NCBI GenBank assembly: GCA_022360905.1
Contig: JAKSBX010000106.1
Span: 1-64,000 of the forward strand
Reading direction: 5' to 3'
Source: Chromatiales bacterium
GTDB lineage: Bacteria; Pseudomonadota; Gammaproteobacteria; Chromatiales; Chromatiaceae
DNA: 64,000 bases
Notes under the pieces: generated by a model
Databases searched by the model: none
What the model saw: the letters and a program-made list of their open reading frames with translations, nothing else
What the model was told of the DNA's origin: nothing
Made by a program: the position numbers and the translations under genes
Shown here: piece by piece, positions 1-9,270 of the stretch
Position numbering within the stretch: the first letter of the stretch is position 1
Layout: every line of letters starts with the position of its first letter

Positions 1-145
1 CGTGGAGATGGTCATGCCGGGTGACAACGTGAAGATGACTGTGAAGTTGATTGCGCCGATCGCGATGGAAGAGGGTCTGCGTTTTGCGATCCGTGAAGGC
101 GGTCGGACCGTGGGTGCCGGCGTGGTATCCAAAATTATCGAGTAA
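1..145 (+). CDS. tuf: Elongation factor Tu, C-terminal end (partial)
   Basis: The last 47 codons of EF-Tu; the gene begins before the window. The reading frame from base 2 gives the domain 3 strand with MPGDNVKM and then [15 protein letters not shown], which is the conserved C-terminus of EF-Tu. EF-Tu carries aminoacyl-tRNA to the ribosome as a GTP complex. The stop lies 6 bases before the rpsJ start, so this is the tuf copy that leads into the S10 operon, a common proteobacterial layout. Nothing can be said about the GTPase domain, which is outside the window. Confidence 0.95.
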   Translation, partial: VEMVMPGDNVKMTVKLIAPIAMEEGLRFAIREGGRTVGAGVVSKIIE

Positions 146-151
146 GTGATA

Positions 152-463
152 ATGGCTAACCAGAGAATACGAATTCGTCTCAAAGCATTTGATCATCGAC
201 TGATTGATCAATCTGCCCGTGAGATTGTGGAAACCGCTAAGCGGACCGGTGCACACATCCGTGGCCCGATTCCACTGCCGACTAAAAATGAGCGATACAC
301 CATCCTGATTTCACCGCACGTCAACAAAGACGCGCGTGATCAGTATGAAATCCGCACCCACAAACGTCTGCTCGATATCGTTGAGCCGACTGACAAGACT
401 GTGGATGCGCTGATGAAGCTCGATTTGGCTGCCGGCGTAGACGTGCAGATCAAACTGAACTGA
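152..463 (+). CDS. rpsJ: 30S ribosomal protein S10
   Basis: S10 (uS10) sits in the 30S head and, in E. coli, also acts in antitermination as NusE. The protein reads [19 protein letters not shown] at the start and [15 protein letters not shown] in the middle, both family signatures. From the ATG at 152 it is 103 aa, the usual length. A GTG two codons earlier (146) is in frame, but the ATG gives the canonical N-terminus. First gene of the S10 operon, directly after tuf. Confidence 0.97.
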   Translation: MANQRIRIRLKAFDHRLIDQSAREIVETAKRTGAHIRGPIPLPTKNERYTILISPHVNKDARDQYEIRTHKRLLDIVEPTDKTVDALMKLDLAAGVDVQIKLN

Positions 464-474
464 GGTTAAGAACG

Positions 475-1125
475 ATGGCGATTGGAGTAGTCGGCCGCAA
501 GGCAGGAATGACCCGAGTGTTTACCGAACAGGGTGAATCCGTGCCTGTAACGGTAATTGAGGTTGAACCCAACCGTGTGACTCAGCTGAAGAACGACGAT
601 ACCGATGGGTATCTGGCGATTCAGGTTACTACCGGTGCTCGTAAGGCGTCACGGGTCAGTAAACCGGCTGCCGGACACTATGCGAAAGCGGGTGTCGAGG
701 CAGGTCGCAAAATGGTGGAGTTTCGCGCAGAGACCACTGATGTCGAAGGCATCGAAGTGGGTAGCGAGATCAAAGCTGACCTGTTCGAAGCCGGGCAGAT
801 CGTGGATGTTCGCGGTCAGTCACAGGGTAAGGGCTTTCAGGGTGGCGTAAAGCGTCATAACTTTCGCACCCAGGACGCGACACATGGTAACTCCCTGTCT
901 CATCGCGCCCCGGGTTCGATCGGACAGTGTCAGACACCAGGTCGTGTATTCAAAGGTAAGAAGATGGCCGGTCACATGGGTGCCGCTCAACGCTGCCAGC
1001 AGAACCTCGAGGTTGTGCGCGTCGATGCAGAGCGCAACCTGATCCTGGTGAAAGGTTCAGTGCCTGGTTCCAGAGGTGGAGACGTGATCGTCACACCTGC
1101 TGTGAAGATGAAGAATAAAGGGTGA
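475..1125 (+). CDS. rplC: 50S ribosomal protein L3
   Basis: L3 (uL3) nucleates 50S assembly and reaches toward the peptidyl transferase centre. The 216-aa protein starts [13 protein letters not shown] and contains [19 protein letters not shown]. In E. coli the Gln in the GSIGQ motif is methylated by PrmB, and that Gln is present here. Second gene of the S10 operon, 11 bases after rpsJ. Length and N-terminus agree with proteobacterial L3. Confidence 0.97.
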   Translation: MAIGVVGRKAGMTRVFTEQGESVPVTVIEVEPNRVTQLKNDDTDGYLAIQVTTGARKASRVSKPAAGHYAKAGVEAGRKMVEFRAETTDVEGIEVGSEIKADLFEAGQIVDVRGQSQGKGFQGGVKRHNFRTQDATHGNSLSHRAPGSIGQCQTPGRVFKGKKMAGHMGAAQRCQQNLEVVRVDAERNLILVKGSVPGSRGGDVIVTPAVKMKNKG

Positions 1126-1130
1126 CAGTA

Positions 1131-1742
1131 ATGGATCTCAACGTAAAGACAGCCGCTGGCGCTCAGACAATCCAAGTGTCTGATGACGTGTTCGGCGCAG
1201 AGTACAAGCAGTCGCTGATACATCAGGTGGTTACTGCCTATATGTCTGCTGCACGTTCCGGTACCAAAGCGCAAAAGAATCGCGCTGCAGTCCAGGGCGG
1301 TGGCGCCAAGCCTTTCCGTCAGAAGGGCACTGGTCGCGCACGTGCCGGTACCAGCCGCAGCCCGATCTGGCGTAGTGGTGGTGTTAATTTTGCTGCTACC
1401 CCGCGCAGCTATGAGCAGAAGATCAACCGCAAGATGTACCGTGGTGCGATCCGCTCAATACTGTCGGAACTGAACCGACAGGAGAGACTGGTGGTGGTCG
1501 ATGAGATCAGCATCTCTCAACCAAAGACCAAAGAGTTGGTTGGCAAACTGAAGGACATGGAACTGAAAGACGTCCTGGTGGTATCAGAAAACCCTGATGA
1601 AAACCTCTATCTGGCCTCCCGCAACCTGTATGGTGTGGATGTGCGTGATGTAGAGGAGATCGATCCGGTGAGCCTGGTTGCTTACGAGCACGTTCTGGTC
1701 ACCGAAAATGCGGTCAAAAAACTTGAGGAGCGTCTGGCATGA
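1131..1742 (+). CDS. rplD: 50S ribosomal protein L4
   Basis: L4 (uL4) binds 23S rRNA and its loop lines the exit tunnel. In E. coli it also represses the S10 operon. The protein has the loop signature [19 protein letters not shown] and [19 protein letters not shown] at 1122 overlapping the rplC stop is in frame, but the ATG at 1131 matches the short N-terminus of the family (203 aa) and has AAGGGTG upstream as a ribosome binding site. The 3' end overlaps rplW by 4 bases. Confidence 0.95.
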   Translation: MDLNVKTAAGAQTIQVSDDVFGAEYKQSLIHQVVTAYMSAARSGTKAQKNRAAVQGGGAKPFRQKGTGRARAGTSRSPIWRSGGVNFAATPRSYEQKINRKMYRGAIRSILSELNRQERLVVVDEISISQPKTKELVGKLKDMELKDVLVVSENPDENLYLASRNLYGVDVRDVEEIDPVSLVAYEHVLVTENAVKKLEERLA

Positions 1743-2035
1743 ACAACGAACGTCTCATGAAGGTCCTTCTGAGTCCTCTGGTCTCGGAAAAGAGCAGTAT
1801 CGTTGCAGACCGGAACGATCAATACACCTTTCGCGTCACCAAAGATGCGACCAAGCGTGAGATTGCGAAAGCGGTCGAGAAGCTGTTCGAGGTTGAGGTC
1901 GAGCGTGTCCAGGTGGTTAACGTCAAAGGCAAGCAAAAGCGTTTTGGCGCCATCAATGGTAAACGTTCCGACTGGAAAAAAGCATATGTACGTCTCAAGG
2001 CTGGAAGCGAAATCGATTTCGCTGCCGGTGCGTGA
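1739..2035 (+). CDS. rplW: 50S ribosomal protein L23
   Basis: L23 (uL23) lies at the tunnel exit and is the docking site for trigger factor and SRP. The 98-aa protein begins [18 protein letters not shown] and has the conserved [19 protein letters not shown] near the end. Its ATG overlaps the rplD stop (ATGA), which indicates translational coupling. Length is typical. Confidence 0.96.
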   Translation: MNNERLMKVLLSPLVSEKSSIVADRNDQYTFRVTKDATKREIAKAVEKLFEVEVERVQVVNVKGKQKRFGAINGKRSDWKKAYVRLKAGSEIDFAAGA

Positions 2036-2058
2036 GCAAGTAATACAGGATTGGGATA

Positions 2059-2886
2059 ATGGCAGTCGTTAAAACTAAACCGACCTCTGCAGGCCGCCGA
2101 TTTGTGGTCAAGGTTGTCGATGCGGAGCTGCACAAAGGTGCACCTTATGGTCCGCTGCTGGCAAAGAAGAGCAAAAGTGGTGGTCGTAACAACAACGGTC
2201 GTATAACCACTCGTCATCGTGGCGGTGGTCACAAACAGCGCTATCGTATTATCGACTTCAAGCGCAACAAGGAGAATATCCCGGCGGTCGTCGAGCGTCT
2301 GGAATACGATCCGAACCGCACTGCAAGAATTGCCTTGATCCGCTATGCGGATGGTGAGCGCAGCTACATTATCGCACCGAACAATCTGCATGTTGGCGAT
2401 ACAGTTGAATCAGGTAGTGCTGCAGCGATCAAGACCGGTAACTGTCTGCCACTGCGCAACATGCCATTGGGTTCAGTGGTTCACTGTATCGAAATGAAGC
2501 CGGGCAAAGGTGCTCAGATGGCCCGCTCCGCAGGTGCTGCTGTACAGCTGGTAGCCCGTGAAGGTGAATATGCCACCCTGCGTCTGCGCTCTGGCGAGAT
2601 GCGTAAAGTGCCTGCAGACTGTCGCGCAGTAATTGGCGAAGTCTCCAATTCCGAGCACAACCTGCGCTCACTGGGTAAAGCTGGTGCCAAACGCTGGAAG
2701 GGTGTACGCCCGACCGTCCGTGGTGTCGCCATGAACCCGGTTGATCATCCTCACGGTGGTGGTGAAGGACGTACCTCTGGTGGACGTCATCCTGTATCGC
2801 CATGGGGTACGCCAACCAAGGGCTATAAGACCCGCACCAACAAGCGTACGAACAAGATGATCGTTCGTCGCAGAAACCGTAAATAG
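2059..2886 (+). CDS. rplB: 50S ribosomal protein L2
   Basis: L2 (uL2) joins the subunits and supports peptidyl transfer. The 275-aa protein has [19 protein letters not shown] near residue 50 and the diagnostic [13 protein letters not shown] with its conserved histidine near residue 230. The C-terminus is the expected basic tail. It follows rplW by 23 bases, with GGGATA rather than a strong Shine-Dalgarno before the ATG. Normal length and no anomalies. Confidence 0.97.
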   Translation: MAVVKTKPTSAGRRFVVKVVDAELHKGAPYGPLLAKKSKSGGRNNNGRITTRHRGGGHKQRYRIIDFKRNKENIPAVVERLEYDPNRTARIALIRYADGERSYIIAPNNLHVGDTVESGSAAAIKTGNCLPLRNMPLGSVVHCIEMKPGKGAQMARSAGAAVQLVAREGEYATLRLRSGEMRKVPADCRAVIGEVSNSEHNLRSLGKAGAKRWKGVRPTVRGVAMNPVDHPHGGGEGRTSGGRHPVSPWGTPTKGYKTRTNKRTNKMIVRRRNRK

Positions 2887-2905
2887 ATAATTAGGGGTTA
2901 GAGTC

Positions 2906-3178
2906 GTGCCACGTTCAGTCAGAAAAGGCCCATTCATTGACCACCATCTGGTAAAGAAGGTGGACGAAGCGGTAGCCCAGAACAACAAGCGTCCTATCAA
3001 AACCTGGTCACGCCGATCTGTCGTGATTCCGGAAATGGTGGGTTTAACCATCGCTGTGCACAACGGTAAGGTTCATGTGCCTGTTCTGGTCTCGGAAAAC
3101 ATGGTCGGACACAAACTGGGTGAGTTTGCGTTGACCCGTACCTATCGCGGCCATGCCGCTGATAAGAAGTCGAAGTAG
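2906..3178 (+). CDS. rpsS: 30S ribosomal protein S19
   Basis: S19 (uS19) is in the 30S head and contacts S13 and the A-site tRNA region. The 90-aa protein begins [18 protein letters not shown] and has [18 protein letters not shown], both hallmarks. The start codon is GTG, preceded by TTAGGGGTTAG; no ATG gives the conserved N-terminus. Part of the S10 operon between rplB and rplV. Confidence 0.96.
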   Translation: MPRSVRKGPFIDHHLVKKVDEAVAQNNKRPIKTWSRRSVVIPEMVGLTIAVHNGKVHVPVLVSENMVGHKLGEFALTRTYRGHAADKKSK

Positions 3179-3189
3179 AGGTAATAACG

Positions 3190-3522
3190 ATGCAGACAAC
3201 AGCAAAGTTACGCCACGCTCGTCTTTCGGCTCAGAAAGGTCGTCTGGTTGCTGATCAGATCCGCGGACTGCCGGTTGAGCAGGCGCTGGATATTCTGTCT
3301 TTCAGCAAGAAAAAAGGTGCGGTGCTGGTGAAGAAGGTTCTCGAATCTGCGATCGCCAATGCCGAGCATAATGACGGTGCGGATATCGACGAGCTGAAAG
3401 TTGCCGCAGTCAGTGTTGACGAAGGGCCAACCATGAAGCGTATTCGTGCTCGCGCCAAAGGTCGGGCATCCAGAATTCTCAAGCGGACCAGTCACATCAA
3501 TGTGACTGTCGCAGAAAAGTAA
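3190..3522 (+). CDS. rplV: 50S ribosomal protein L22
   Basis: L22 (uL22) has a beta hairpin that lines the nascent-chain tunnel, where changes affect macrolide binding. The 110-aa product begins with a typical [24 protein letters not shown] N-terminus ([10 protein letters not shown] seen here). It ends with [17 protein letters not shown], which covers the hairpin and end strand. Eleven bases follow the rpsS stop. Standard length. Confidence 0.96.
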   Translation: MQTTAKLRHARLSAQKGRLVADQIRGLPVEQALDILSFSKKKGAVLVKKVLESAIANAEHNDGADIDELKVAAVSVDEGPTMKRIRARAKGRASRILKRTSHINVTVAEK

Positions 3523-3540
3523 TAGGCAAGAGAGGCCGAA

Positions 3541-4227
3541 ATGGGTCAGAAAGTACATCCAACCGGGATACGTCTTGGCATTGTCAAAGACTGGACGTCC
3601 AAGTGGTATGCAGACTCGAAAGAGTACGCAACACTGCTCAATAATGATCTTGAAGTGCGTGACTACCTGAAAAAGAGACTGTCGCAAGCCTCTGTCAGTC
3701 GCATTCAGATCGATCGTCCGGCTAACAATGCCCACATCACTGTTCACACTGCCCGTCCAGGCCTGGTGATCGGTAAGAAAGGCGAGGATATCGATGCATT
3801 GAGATCCGAAGTCTCTGCGATGATGGGTATTCCGGTACACATGAGTATCGAGGAAATCCGTAAGCCTGAACTTGATGCGCAGCTGGTTGGTGAGAGTATC
3901 GCTCAGCAGCTCGAGCGTCGTGTCATGTTCCGTCGGGCCATGAAGCGTGCTGTACAGAACGCCATGCGCCTGGGCGCTGAGGGTATCAAGGTCCACATCA
4001 GCGGTCGTTTGAATGGTGCTGAAATCGCCCGTTCAGAATGGTATCGCGAAGGTCGTGTACCGCTGCATACCCTGCGTGCTGACATTGATTATGGTTTTGC
4101 TGAAGCCAATACCACTTACGGCATCATCGGTGTCAAGGTATGGGTCTTCAAAGGTGAAGTTTTCGGTGATCGCGAGGAAGTTGAGGTTGAGACCAAGCCC
4201 GCTGCCGCACCGAGCAAGAGGTCTTAA
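3541..4227 (+). CDS. rpsC: 30S ribosomal protein S3
   Basis: S3 (uS3) guards the mRNA entry channel and helps unwind mRNA. The 228-aa protein starts [13 protein letters not shown]. It has a KH domain with the [11 protein letters not shown] loop around residue 75 and a C-terminal domain with [19 protein letters not shown]. The last 15 residues are a short variable acidic/basic tail. Length is close to the E. coli protein. It follows rplV by 18 bases. Confidence 0.97.
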   Translation: MGQKVHPTGIRLGIVKDWTSKWYADSKEYATLLNNDLEVRDYLKKRLSQASVSRIQIDRPANNAHITVHTARPGLVIGKKGEDIDALRSEVSAMMGIPVHMSIEEIRKPELDAQLVGESIAQQLERRVMFRRAMKRAVQNAMRLGAEGIKVHISGRLNGAEIARSEWYREGRVPLHTLRADIDYGFAEANTTYGIIGVKVWVFKGEVFGDREEVEVETKPAAAPSKRS

Positions 4228-4230
4228 GTC

Positions 4231-4644
4231 ATGCTACAACCAAAACGGACAAAATTTCGCAAACAGCACAAAGGACGCAATCGTGGCCTGGCGTTTGCCG
4301 GCAGCTCGGTCTCCTTTGGTGAGTATGGTCTGAAGTCGACTGGCCGGGGCCGTATTACTGCACGCCAGATCGAAGCAGCACGTCGTGCGATCACCCGTCA
4401 TGTAAAACGTGGCGGTAAGATCTGGATTCGTGTGTTCCCCGATAAGCCGATTACCAAGAAGCCTCTCGAAGTGCGTCAGGGTAAAGGTAAGGGTAACGTG
4501 GAGTACTGGGTTGCTCAGATTCAGCCTGGACGCATGCTCTACGAAATCGAAGGCATTTCCGAAGAGCTGGCGCGTGAAGCGTTCGCACTGGCATCTGCCA
4601 AACTGCCTGTCGCGACTACTTTCGTGAAACGGACGGTAATGTAA
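4231..4644 (+). CDS. rplP: 50S ribosomal protein L16
   Basis: L16 (uL16) helps position tRNA at the A site. The protein begins [18 protein letters not shown] and has the conserved RKPLE-type segment [17 protein letters not shown] and GRMLYEIEG. At 137 aa it is of normal length. Three bases separate it from rpsC and its stop overlaps the rpmC start by one base, so it is tightly coupled within the S10 operon. Confidence 0.97.
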   Translation: MLQPKRTKFRKQHKGRNRGLAFAGSSVSFGEYGLKSTGRGRITARQIEAARRAITRHVKRGGKIWIRVFPDKPITKKPLEVRQGKGKGNVEYWVAQIQPGRMLYEIEGISEELAREAFALASAKLPVATTFVKRTVM

Positions 4645-4844
4645 TGAAAGCATCTGAGATTAGAGAAAAGTCACAGCAAGAGTTGACCACTACTCTGGAT
4701 GAACTCTTGAAAGAGCAGTTTAACCTGCGCATGCAACAGGGTACCGGGCAGCTTGCACGTCCCTCCCGTATGAATGAAGTACGTAAAGACATCGCGCGGA
4801 TCAAGACTGTGATGAATGAACAGAAGTCAGGTGACGCATCATGA
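4644..4844 (+). CDS. rpmC: 50S ribosomal protein L29
   Basis: L29 (uL29) is a small helical protein near the tunnel exit that adjoins L23. The 66-aa product starts [13 protein letters not shown], has the family core [15 protein letters not shown] and continues [14 protein letters not shown]. Its ATG shares a base with the rplP stop, and the 3' end overlaps rpsQ by 4 bases (ATGA). Confidence 0.96.
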   Translation: MKASEIREKSQQELTTTLDELLKEQFNLRMQQGTGQLARPSRMNEVRKDIARIKTVMNEQKSGDAS

Positions 4845-5101
4845 GTGAGCAACAGGCATCAAACCGTACGCTGATTGGCCAGGTGGTCAGTGATGCGATG
4901 GATAAAACTATCACCGTTACCGTCGAGCGACGCGTAAAGCACCCCGTATACGGGAAGTTCATGAAGCGTTCCACCAAAGTGCACGCACATGACGAAGCGA
5001 ACGAGTGTCACTCCGGTGATACCGTAATGGTAGAGCAGTGCCGTCCTCTGTCGAAGAGCAAGACCTGGCGTCTGGTGAAGGTACTGGAGCGTGCAAGCTG
5101 A
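4841..5101 (+). CDS. rpsQ: 30S ribosomal protein S17
   Basis: S17 (uS17) is a primary 16S rRNA-binding protein with an OB fold. The 86-aa protein has [19 protein letters not shown] and the signature [16 protein letters not shown] at the C-terminus. It overlaps rpmC by 4 bases and is the last gene of the classical S10 operon. The next gene, rplN, starts after a 47-base gap. Confidence 0.96.
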   Translation: MSEQQASNRTLIGQVVSDAMDKTITVTVERRVKHPVYGKFMKRSTKVHAHDEANECHSGDTVMVEQCRPLSKSKTWRLVKVLERAS

Positions 5102-5148
5102 TCGATCAGTTTGTACCAATCGTAACTATTTGGAATTAGGGCAATACC

Positions 5149-5517
5149 ATGATTCAGATGCAGACTAACCTAAGCGTTGCTGATAACAGCGGTGCAAAGC
5201 GGGTTCAGTGCATAAAGGTGCTCGGTGGTTCGCACCGTCGCTATGCCGGTGTTGGCGACATTGTGAAAGTCAGTGTCAAAGATGCGATCCCCAGGGGTAA
5301 AGTAAAGAAGGGCGACGTCTACAACGCCGTTGTTGTACGTACTAAGAAAGGTGTTCGTCGGCCTGATGGCTCGGTGATTCGTTTTGATTCCAATGCGGCG
5401 GTTCTGCTGAACAGCTCCCTGCAGCCCATTGGCACACGTATCTTCGGTCCTGTTACCCGTGAATTAAGGAGTGAGCGGTTTATGAAAATAATCTCGCTTG
5501 CACCTGAAGTTTTGTGA
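5149..5517 (+). CDS. rplN: 50S ribosomal protein L14
   Basis: L14 (uL14) forms an intersubunit bridge with 16S rRNA and is the site where RsfS binds to silence ribosomes. The 122-aa protein begins [18 protein letters not shown] and ends [12 protein letters not shown], exactly as in the family. First gene of the spc operon. The 47-base gap before it shows no clear terminator, so transcription may simply continue from the S10 operon. Confidence 0.97.
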   Translation: MIQMQTNLSVADNSGAKRVQCIKVLGGSHRRYAGVGDIVKVSVKDAIPRGKVKKGDVYNAVVVRTKKGVRRPDGSVIRFDSNAAVLLNSSLQPIGTRIFGPVTRELRSERFMKIISLAPEVL

Positions 5518-5527
5518 GGCAGCACTA

Positions 5528-5848
5528 ATGGCAAGCAAAATCAGAAAAGGTGACGAGGTAATCGTCATAAGCGGCAAAGACAAGGGTAAGCGTGGTACTG
5601 TTGTCAAGATGATGGATGACGACCGTCTGGTGGTCGAAAACGTCAACATGGCTAAAAAACACACCAAGCCAAATCCGAACCGGGGTGAGCCTGGCGGTAT
5701 CCTGGACAAGGAGATGCCTCTGCACATCTCCAATGTGGCTTTGTATAACCCGGCAACCGATAAGGCTGACCGTGTTGGTTTCAAAATTCTCGAAGACGGC
5801 AAAAAGGTTCGGGTGTTCAAATCCAACCAAGAAGTCGTCGATATTTGA
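5528..5848 (+). CDS. rplX: 50S ribosomal protein L24
   Basis: L24 (uL24) starts 50S assembly and carries a KOW motif. The start at 5528 gives [19 protein letters not shown], the standard N-terminus with the KOW segment. An in-frame GTG at 5498 would add 10 residues and lie inside rplN, so I reject it. The resulting 106-aa length is normal. It is 10 bases downstream of rplN. Confidence 0.96.
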   Translation: MASKIRKGDEVIVISGKDKGKRGTVVKMMDDDRLVVENVNMAKKHTKPNPNRGEPGGILDKEMPLHISNVALYNPATDKADRVGFKILEDGKKVRVFKSNQEVVDI

Positions 5849-5861
5849 GGCATGATGAGAG

Positions 5862-6401
5862 ATGGCTAGGTTACAGCAATATTACAGTGAAACTGTTATC
5901 AAGGATCTGATGGACAAGTTTCAGTTCGACAGCATCATGGAAGTGCCGAAAATCACCAAGATTACCCTCAACATGGGTGTCGGTGAGGCAATCGGCGATA
6001 AGAAGGTGCTGGAGCATGCGGTTGGCGACATGGAGAAGATTGCCGGTCAAAAGGCAGTCATTACCCATGCGAGAAAATCGATCGCCGGTTTTAAAGTCCG
6101 TGAAGGATGGCCGATCGGTTGTAAAGTGACTCTGCGTAGAGAGCGTATGTATGAGTTCCTTGATCGTCTGATCAATATCGCAATACCCCGTATTCGTGAT
6201 TTCCGTGGTTTGAGCAACAAATCTTTCGATGGCCGCGGCAACTACTCTATGGGTGTTAAAGAACAGATTATGTTTCCTGAGATCGATTACGACAAAATCG
6301 ACGCACTGCGTGGTTTGGATATCACCATCACCACCACAGCGCGTACCGATGAAGAGGGTCGTGCGCTCTTGGAAGCCTTCAAGTTTCCTTTTAAGAACTG
6401 A
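5862..6401 (+). CDS. rplE: 50S ribosomal protein L5
   Basis: L5 (uL5) binds 5S rRNA and contacts P-site tRNA and the 30S head through S13. The 179-aa product has [16 protein letters not shown], an [20 protein letters not shown] core, and [20 protein letters not shown], all diagnostic. Length matches E. coli L5. It follows rplX by 13 bases with GAGAG before the ATG. Confidence 0.97.
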   Translation: MARLQQYYSETVIKDLMDKFQFDSIMEVPKITKITLNMGVGEAIGDKKVLEHAVGDMEKIAGQKAVITHARKSIAGFKVREGWPIGCKVTLRRERMYEFLDRLINIAIPRIRDFRGLSNKSFDGRGNYSMGVKEQIMFPEIDYDKIDALRGLDITITTTARTDEEGRALLEAFKFPFKN

Positions 6402-6408
6402 GTTTAAT

Positions 6409-6714
6409 ATGGCAAAGAAAAGCATGATCGCTCGGGAAACCAAGCGTGCACGGACTGTCTCCAGGTTTGCGGCGAAGCGCGCTGCCCTGAAAGCTGTGAT
6501 CAAAAATCCGAACAGCAGCTTTGAAGAGATCGAGCAGGCGGTAGCAAAATTGCAGAAGTTGCCCCGGGATGCGAGCCCGTCACGCCGGCAGAACCGCTGT
6601 CAGGTGACCGGTCGTCCTCACGGCGTCTACCGTAAATTTGGCTTGTGCAGAAACAAACTGCGTGAAGCAGCAATGAGAGGTGATGTGCCAGGACTTGTTA
6701 AAGCGAGCTGGTAA
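6409..6714 (+). CDS. rpsN: 30S ribosomal protein S14 (long form)
   Basis: S14 (uS14) is in the 30S head. From the ATG at 6409 the protein is 101 aa and begins [14 protein letters not shown]. This is the long zinc-independent type: the CxxC pairs of the short zinc-binding form are absent. The core [20 protein letters not shown] is present. A long upstream in-frame extension lies inside rplE and is not real. A 98-base gap follows it, unusually wide for this operon. Confidence 0.96.
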   Translation: MAKKSMIARETKRARTVSRFAAKRAALKAVIKNPNSSFEEIEQAVAKLQKLPRDASPSRRQNRCQVTGRPHGVYRKFGLCRNKLREAAMRGDVPGLVKASW

Positions 6715-6723
6715 CAGTATAAT
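6695..6723 (+). promoter_or_regulatory. Candidate sigma-70 promoter before rpsH
   Basis: TTGTTA (6695-6700), a 17-base spacer and a perfect TATAAT (6718-6723) overlap the end of rpsN. They would start transcription near 6730 in the widest gap inside the spc operon. This would give rpsH and the downstream genes an internal promoter. It is motif-based only; the -35 matches consensus at 4 of 6 bases. Confidence 0.5.
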
Positions 6724-6736
6724 CCTGCGCCCTTAC

Positions 6737-6757
6737 CCGAGTGCCCCGTGCATTCGG
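6737..6757 (+). promoter_or_regulatory. Hairpin in the rpsN-rpsH leader
   Basis: CCGAGTGC and GCATTCGG pair over 8 positions (one G-U pair) around a CCCGT loop, about 55 bases before the rpsH ATG. It has no U run, so a terminator is unlikely. A leader structure or a ribosomal-protein binding site is possible but unproven. Confidence 0.35.
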
Positions 6758-6812
6758 TTGTTCAATCAATAGGTATCGCGCCAAAAAGGCGGACTGACCT
6801 TAGGAGCTCATT

Positions 6813-7208
6813 ATGAGTATGTCAGATCCCATCGCGGATATGCTCACACGCATCCGCAATGGCCAGGCAGCGAAGAAAACGTCTGTCGAACTGCCTTCTT
6901 CCAAACAGAAGGTAGCCATTGCCACCCTTCTGAAAAACGAAGGCTACATCCAAGAAGTTTCCGTAAATGAGAATGGCGCCAAACCTACCCTGGTTCTGGA
7001 GCTTCGCTATTTTCAGGGTCGTCCCGTTATCGATCTCATCAAACGGGTAAGCCGTCCAGGACTGCGTGTCTATAAAGGCAGAGATGAACTGCCTAAGGTA
7101 CGTGCCGGCCTCGGCGTTGCGATCATCTCCACATCCAAAGGTGTGATGACAGACCGTGCGGCGCGTGAACTCGGCCAGGGCGGTGAAGTCATCGCCTACG
7201 TCGCCTAA
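6813..7208 (+). CDS. rpsH: 30S ribosomal protein S8
   Basis: S8 (uS8) binds the central domain of 16S rRNA and in E. coli also represses the spc operon. The 131-aa protein begins [19 protein letters not shown] and ends with the conserved [19 protein letters not shown] region. The start at 6813 has TAGGAG 9 bases upstream; a second ATG two codons later is possible. It follows a 98-base gap with a candidate promoter and hairpin. Confidence 0.97.
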   Translation: MSMSDPIADMLTRIRNGQAAKKTSVELPSSKQKVAIATLLKNEGYIQEVSVNENGAKPTLVLELRYFQGRPVIDLIKRVSRPGLRVYKGRDELPKVRAGLGVAIISTSKGVMTDRAARELGQGGEVIAYVA

Positions 7209-7221
7209 GGAGGGATGAGCA

Positions 7222-7755
7222 ATGTCTCGAGTAGCAAAAAGCCCTATCGCATTGCCTTCAGGCACTAGCGTAAAGATGGCAGATCAGTCGATCTCCATCA
7301 AAGGTCCGAAAGGTGAAATGGCGCTCAACCTGCACCCTGACGTGGCTGTCAATGAAGAGGACAGTCAGCTGAAGATCGCTCCCAAGAGTGAGAGCAAAGC
7401 AGCCTGGGCCATGGCCGGCACCTTCCGTGCACTGGTCAACAACATGGTTCACGGTGTCAGTCAGGGTTTTGAGAAAAAATTACAGCTGGTTGGCGTCGGT
7501 TATCGTGCCCAAGCCGGTGGTAAGTCACTGAATCTGAACCTTGGTTTCTCCCACCCGATCGACTATCCGGTTCCTGAGGGAATCACCATCGCTACCCCAT
7601 CCCCGACTGAGATCGTGGTCAGTGGCAGCGACAAGCAGCGGGTCGGTCAGGTTGCCGCTGAGATTCGCGCGTATCGTCCGCCTGAACCCTACAAGGGCAA
7701 GGGTGTCAGATATGCCGACGAATATGTGGCGCGTAAAGAAGCCAAGAAGAAATAG
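7222..7755 (+). CDS. rplF: 50S ribosomal protein L6
   Basis: L6 (uL6) lies by the sarcin-ricin loop and the factor-binding site. The 177-aa product starts [17 protein letters not shown]. It has two related domains and the C-terminal signature [24 protein letters not shown] precedes the start by 6 bases, which is the strongest ribosome binding site in this operon. Length is as in E. coli. Confidence 0.97.
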   Translation: MSRVAKSPIALPSGTSVKMADQSISIKGPKGEMALNLHPDVAVNEEDSQLKIAPKSESKAAWAMAGTFRALVNNMVHGVSQGFEKKLQLVGVGYRAQAGGKSLNLNLGFSHPIDYPVPEGITIATPSPTEIVVSGSDKQRVGQVAAEIRAYRPPEPYKGKGVRYADEYVARKEAKKK

Positions 7756-7763
7756 GTAGAACG

Positions 7764-8123
7764 ATGGACAAGAAACAATCACGTATGCGTCGCGGACGCC
7801 GTACCAGAGCTAAGATTCGGGAGCTGGGCGTTCATCGTCTCTCGATTCACCGTACACCTCGCCATATTTACGCTCAGGTCATTAGTCCTGACGGTTCCAG
7901 TGTGTTGGCCAGTGCCTCGACTCTGGACAAGGATGTAAAGGGTGAGATCAATGGCGAGGCCAGTGGTAACGCCAAGGCGGCCTCCGTTGTTGGTAAGCTG
8001 GTTGCCGAGCGGGCGAAAACCGCCGGTATCGAAAATGTGGCCTTTGATCGTTCGGGTTTCCGTTATCACGGTCGGGTTAAGGCCCTCGCTGAAGCGGCTC
8101 GCGAAGCCGGTCTTCAATTTTAA
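7764..8123 (+). CDS. rplR: 50S ribosomal protein L18
   Basis: L18 (uL18) binds 5S rRNA together with L5. The 119-aa protein has [19 protein letters not shown] and ends [20 protein letters not shown], the family signature for the 5S-binding face. It is 8 bases after rplF. Two residues longer than the E. coli protein, within normal variation. Confidence 0.96.
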   Translation: MDKKQSRMRRGRRTRAKIRELGVHRLSIHRTPRHIYAQVISPDGSSVLASASTLDKDVKGEINGEASGNAKAASVVGKLVAERAKTAGIENVAFDRSGFRYHGRVKALAEAAREAGLQF

Positions 8124-8135
8124 AGGTTTAGGATT

Positions 8136-8642
8136 ATGGCAAATTTTAATGCAAAACCTGAGGGTGATGAGTTACTTGAGAAACTCGTCAATGTTAACCG
8201 TGTGGCCAAGGTGGTCAAAGGTGGCCGTCAGTTCGGTTTCTCAGCACTGACCGTGGTCGGTGACGGTAAAGGCCGCGTCGGTTTCGGTACCGGTAAAGCA
8301 CGCGAAGTGCCGGTAGCCATCCAGAAAGCGATGGAGACAGCTCGCAAGAACATGGTCTCTGTGAAGCTGGATGGGGCTACCCTGCAGTATCCACTGGTTG
8401 GTCGTCATGGTGCTGCCAAGGTCTTCATGCAGCCTGCATCGGAAGGTACCGGTATCATCGCCGGTGGTGCGATGCGTGCGGTATTCGAAGTACTCGGCGT
8501 ACAGAACGTACTGGCCAAATGTATCGGCACCAACAATCCGATGAATGTGGTGCGTGCGACCATCAATGGTCTGAATGAAATGGCCGACGCTGAATCGGTT
8601 GCCCTGAAGCGGGGCAAAAGCGTCGAAGATATCCTGGGGTAA
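8136..8642 (+). CDS. rpsE: 30S ribosomal protein S5
   Basis: S5 (uS5) lies near the decoding site and mRNA entry; altered forms affect fidelity and spectinomycin binding. The 168-aa product has [19 protein letters not shown] (double-stranded RNA-binding domain) and [19 protein letters not shown] (second domain). It follows rplR by 12 bases. No unusual features. Confidence 0.97.
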   Translation: MANFNAKPEGDELLEKLVNVNRVAKVVKGGRQFGFSALTVVGDGKGRVGFGTGKAREVPVAIQKAMETARKNMVSVKLDGATLQYPLVGRHGAAKVFMQPASEGTGIIAGGAMRAVFEVLGVQNVLAKCIGTNNPMNVVRATINGLNEMADAESVALKRGKSVEDILG

Positions 8643-8645
8643 GTC

Positions 8646-8834
8646 ATGGCTGATAAGAAGATGATGCGGGTCAAGCTGGTGCGTAGCACAAGCGGTCGCC
8701 TTGCTAGCCATCAAGCATGTGTAAGAGGTCTGGGTCTGCGTCGTATGCATCACGAAGTGGATGTGGAAGACACCCCTTGCACCCGCGGTATGGTGAACAA
8801 GGTCAGTTACATGGTTAAGGTAGTGGAGTCTTAA
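8646..8834 (+). CDS. rpmD: 50S ribosomal protein L30
   Basis: L30 (uL30) is a small protein absent from many lineages but usual in Gammaproteobacteria. The 62-aa product has [19 protein letters not shown] and [20 protein letters not shown], matching the short bacterial form. It sits 3 bases after rpsE and 1 base before rplO. Confidence 0.96.
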   Translation: MADKKMMRVKLVRSTSGRLASHQACVRGLGLRRMHHEVDVEDTPCTRGMVNKVSYMVKVVES

Positions 8835-8835
8835 G

Positions 8836-9267
8836 ATGAAATTGAATACTCTCCAGCCTGCTGCGGGAAGCAAAACCACGCGTAAACGTGTCGGTCGCGG
8901 TATCGGCAGTGGACTAGGCAAAACCTGTGGACGCGGCCATAAAGGTCAGAAGTCCCGTTCCGGCGGTTTTCACAAAGTCGGTTTCGAAGGTGGTCAGATG
9001 CCACTGCAGCGTCGTCTGCCGAAGATCGGTTTCACCTCTCGGGTATCCATGGTATCCGCTCAGGTTCGTCTGGGTGAACTGGCAAAAGTCGAAGGCGACG
9101 TTGTCGACCTGGATGCGCTGAAGAAGGCGAATTTGATCACCCGTGATATGAAGCGGGCAAAGATCTTCCTCTCCGGGGAGATCGATCGTGCAGTTACTGT
9201 TAAAGGTATTGCCCTGACCAAGGGTGCAAAAGCCGCTGTCGAAGCTGCTGGCGGTAAGGTCGAATAA
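8836..9267 (+). CDS. rplO: 50S ribosomal protein L15
   Basis: L15 (uL15) is a late-assembly 50S protein with a long basic N-terminal arm. The 143-aa product begins [19 protein letters not shown] and has [13 protein letters not shown] followed by [17 protein letters not shown]. The compact C-terminal domain ends [11 protein letters not shown]. It is placed directly before secY, as in E. coli. Confidence 0.97.
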   Translation: MKLNTLQPAAGSKTTRKRVGRGIGSGLGKTCGRGHKGQKSRSGGFHKVGFEGGQMPLQRRLPKIGFTSRVSMVSAQVRLGELAKVEGDVVDLDALKKANLITRDMKRAKIFLSGEIDRAVTVKGIALTKGAKAAVEAAGGKVE

Positions 9268-9270
9268 ATT

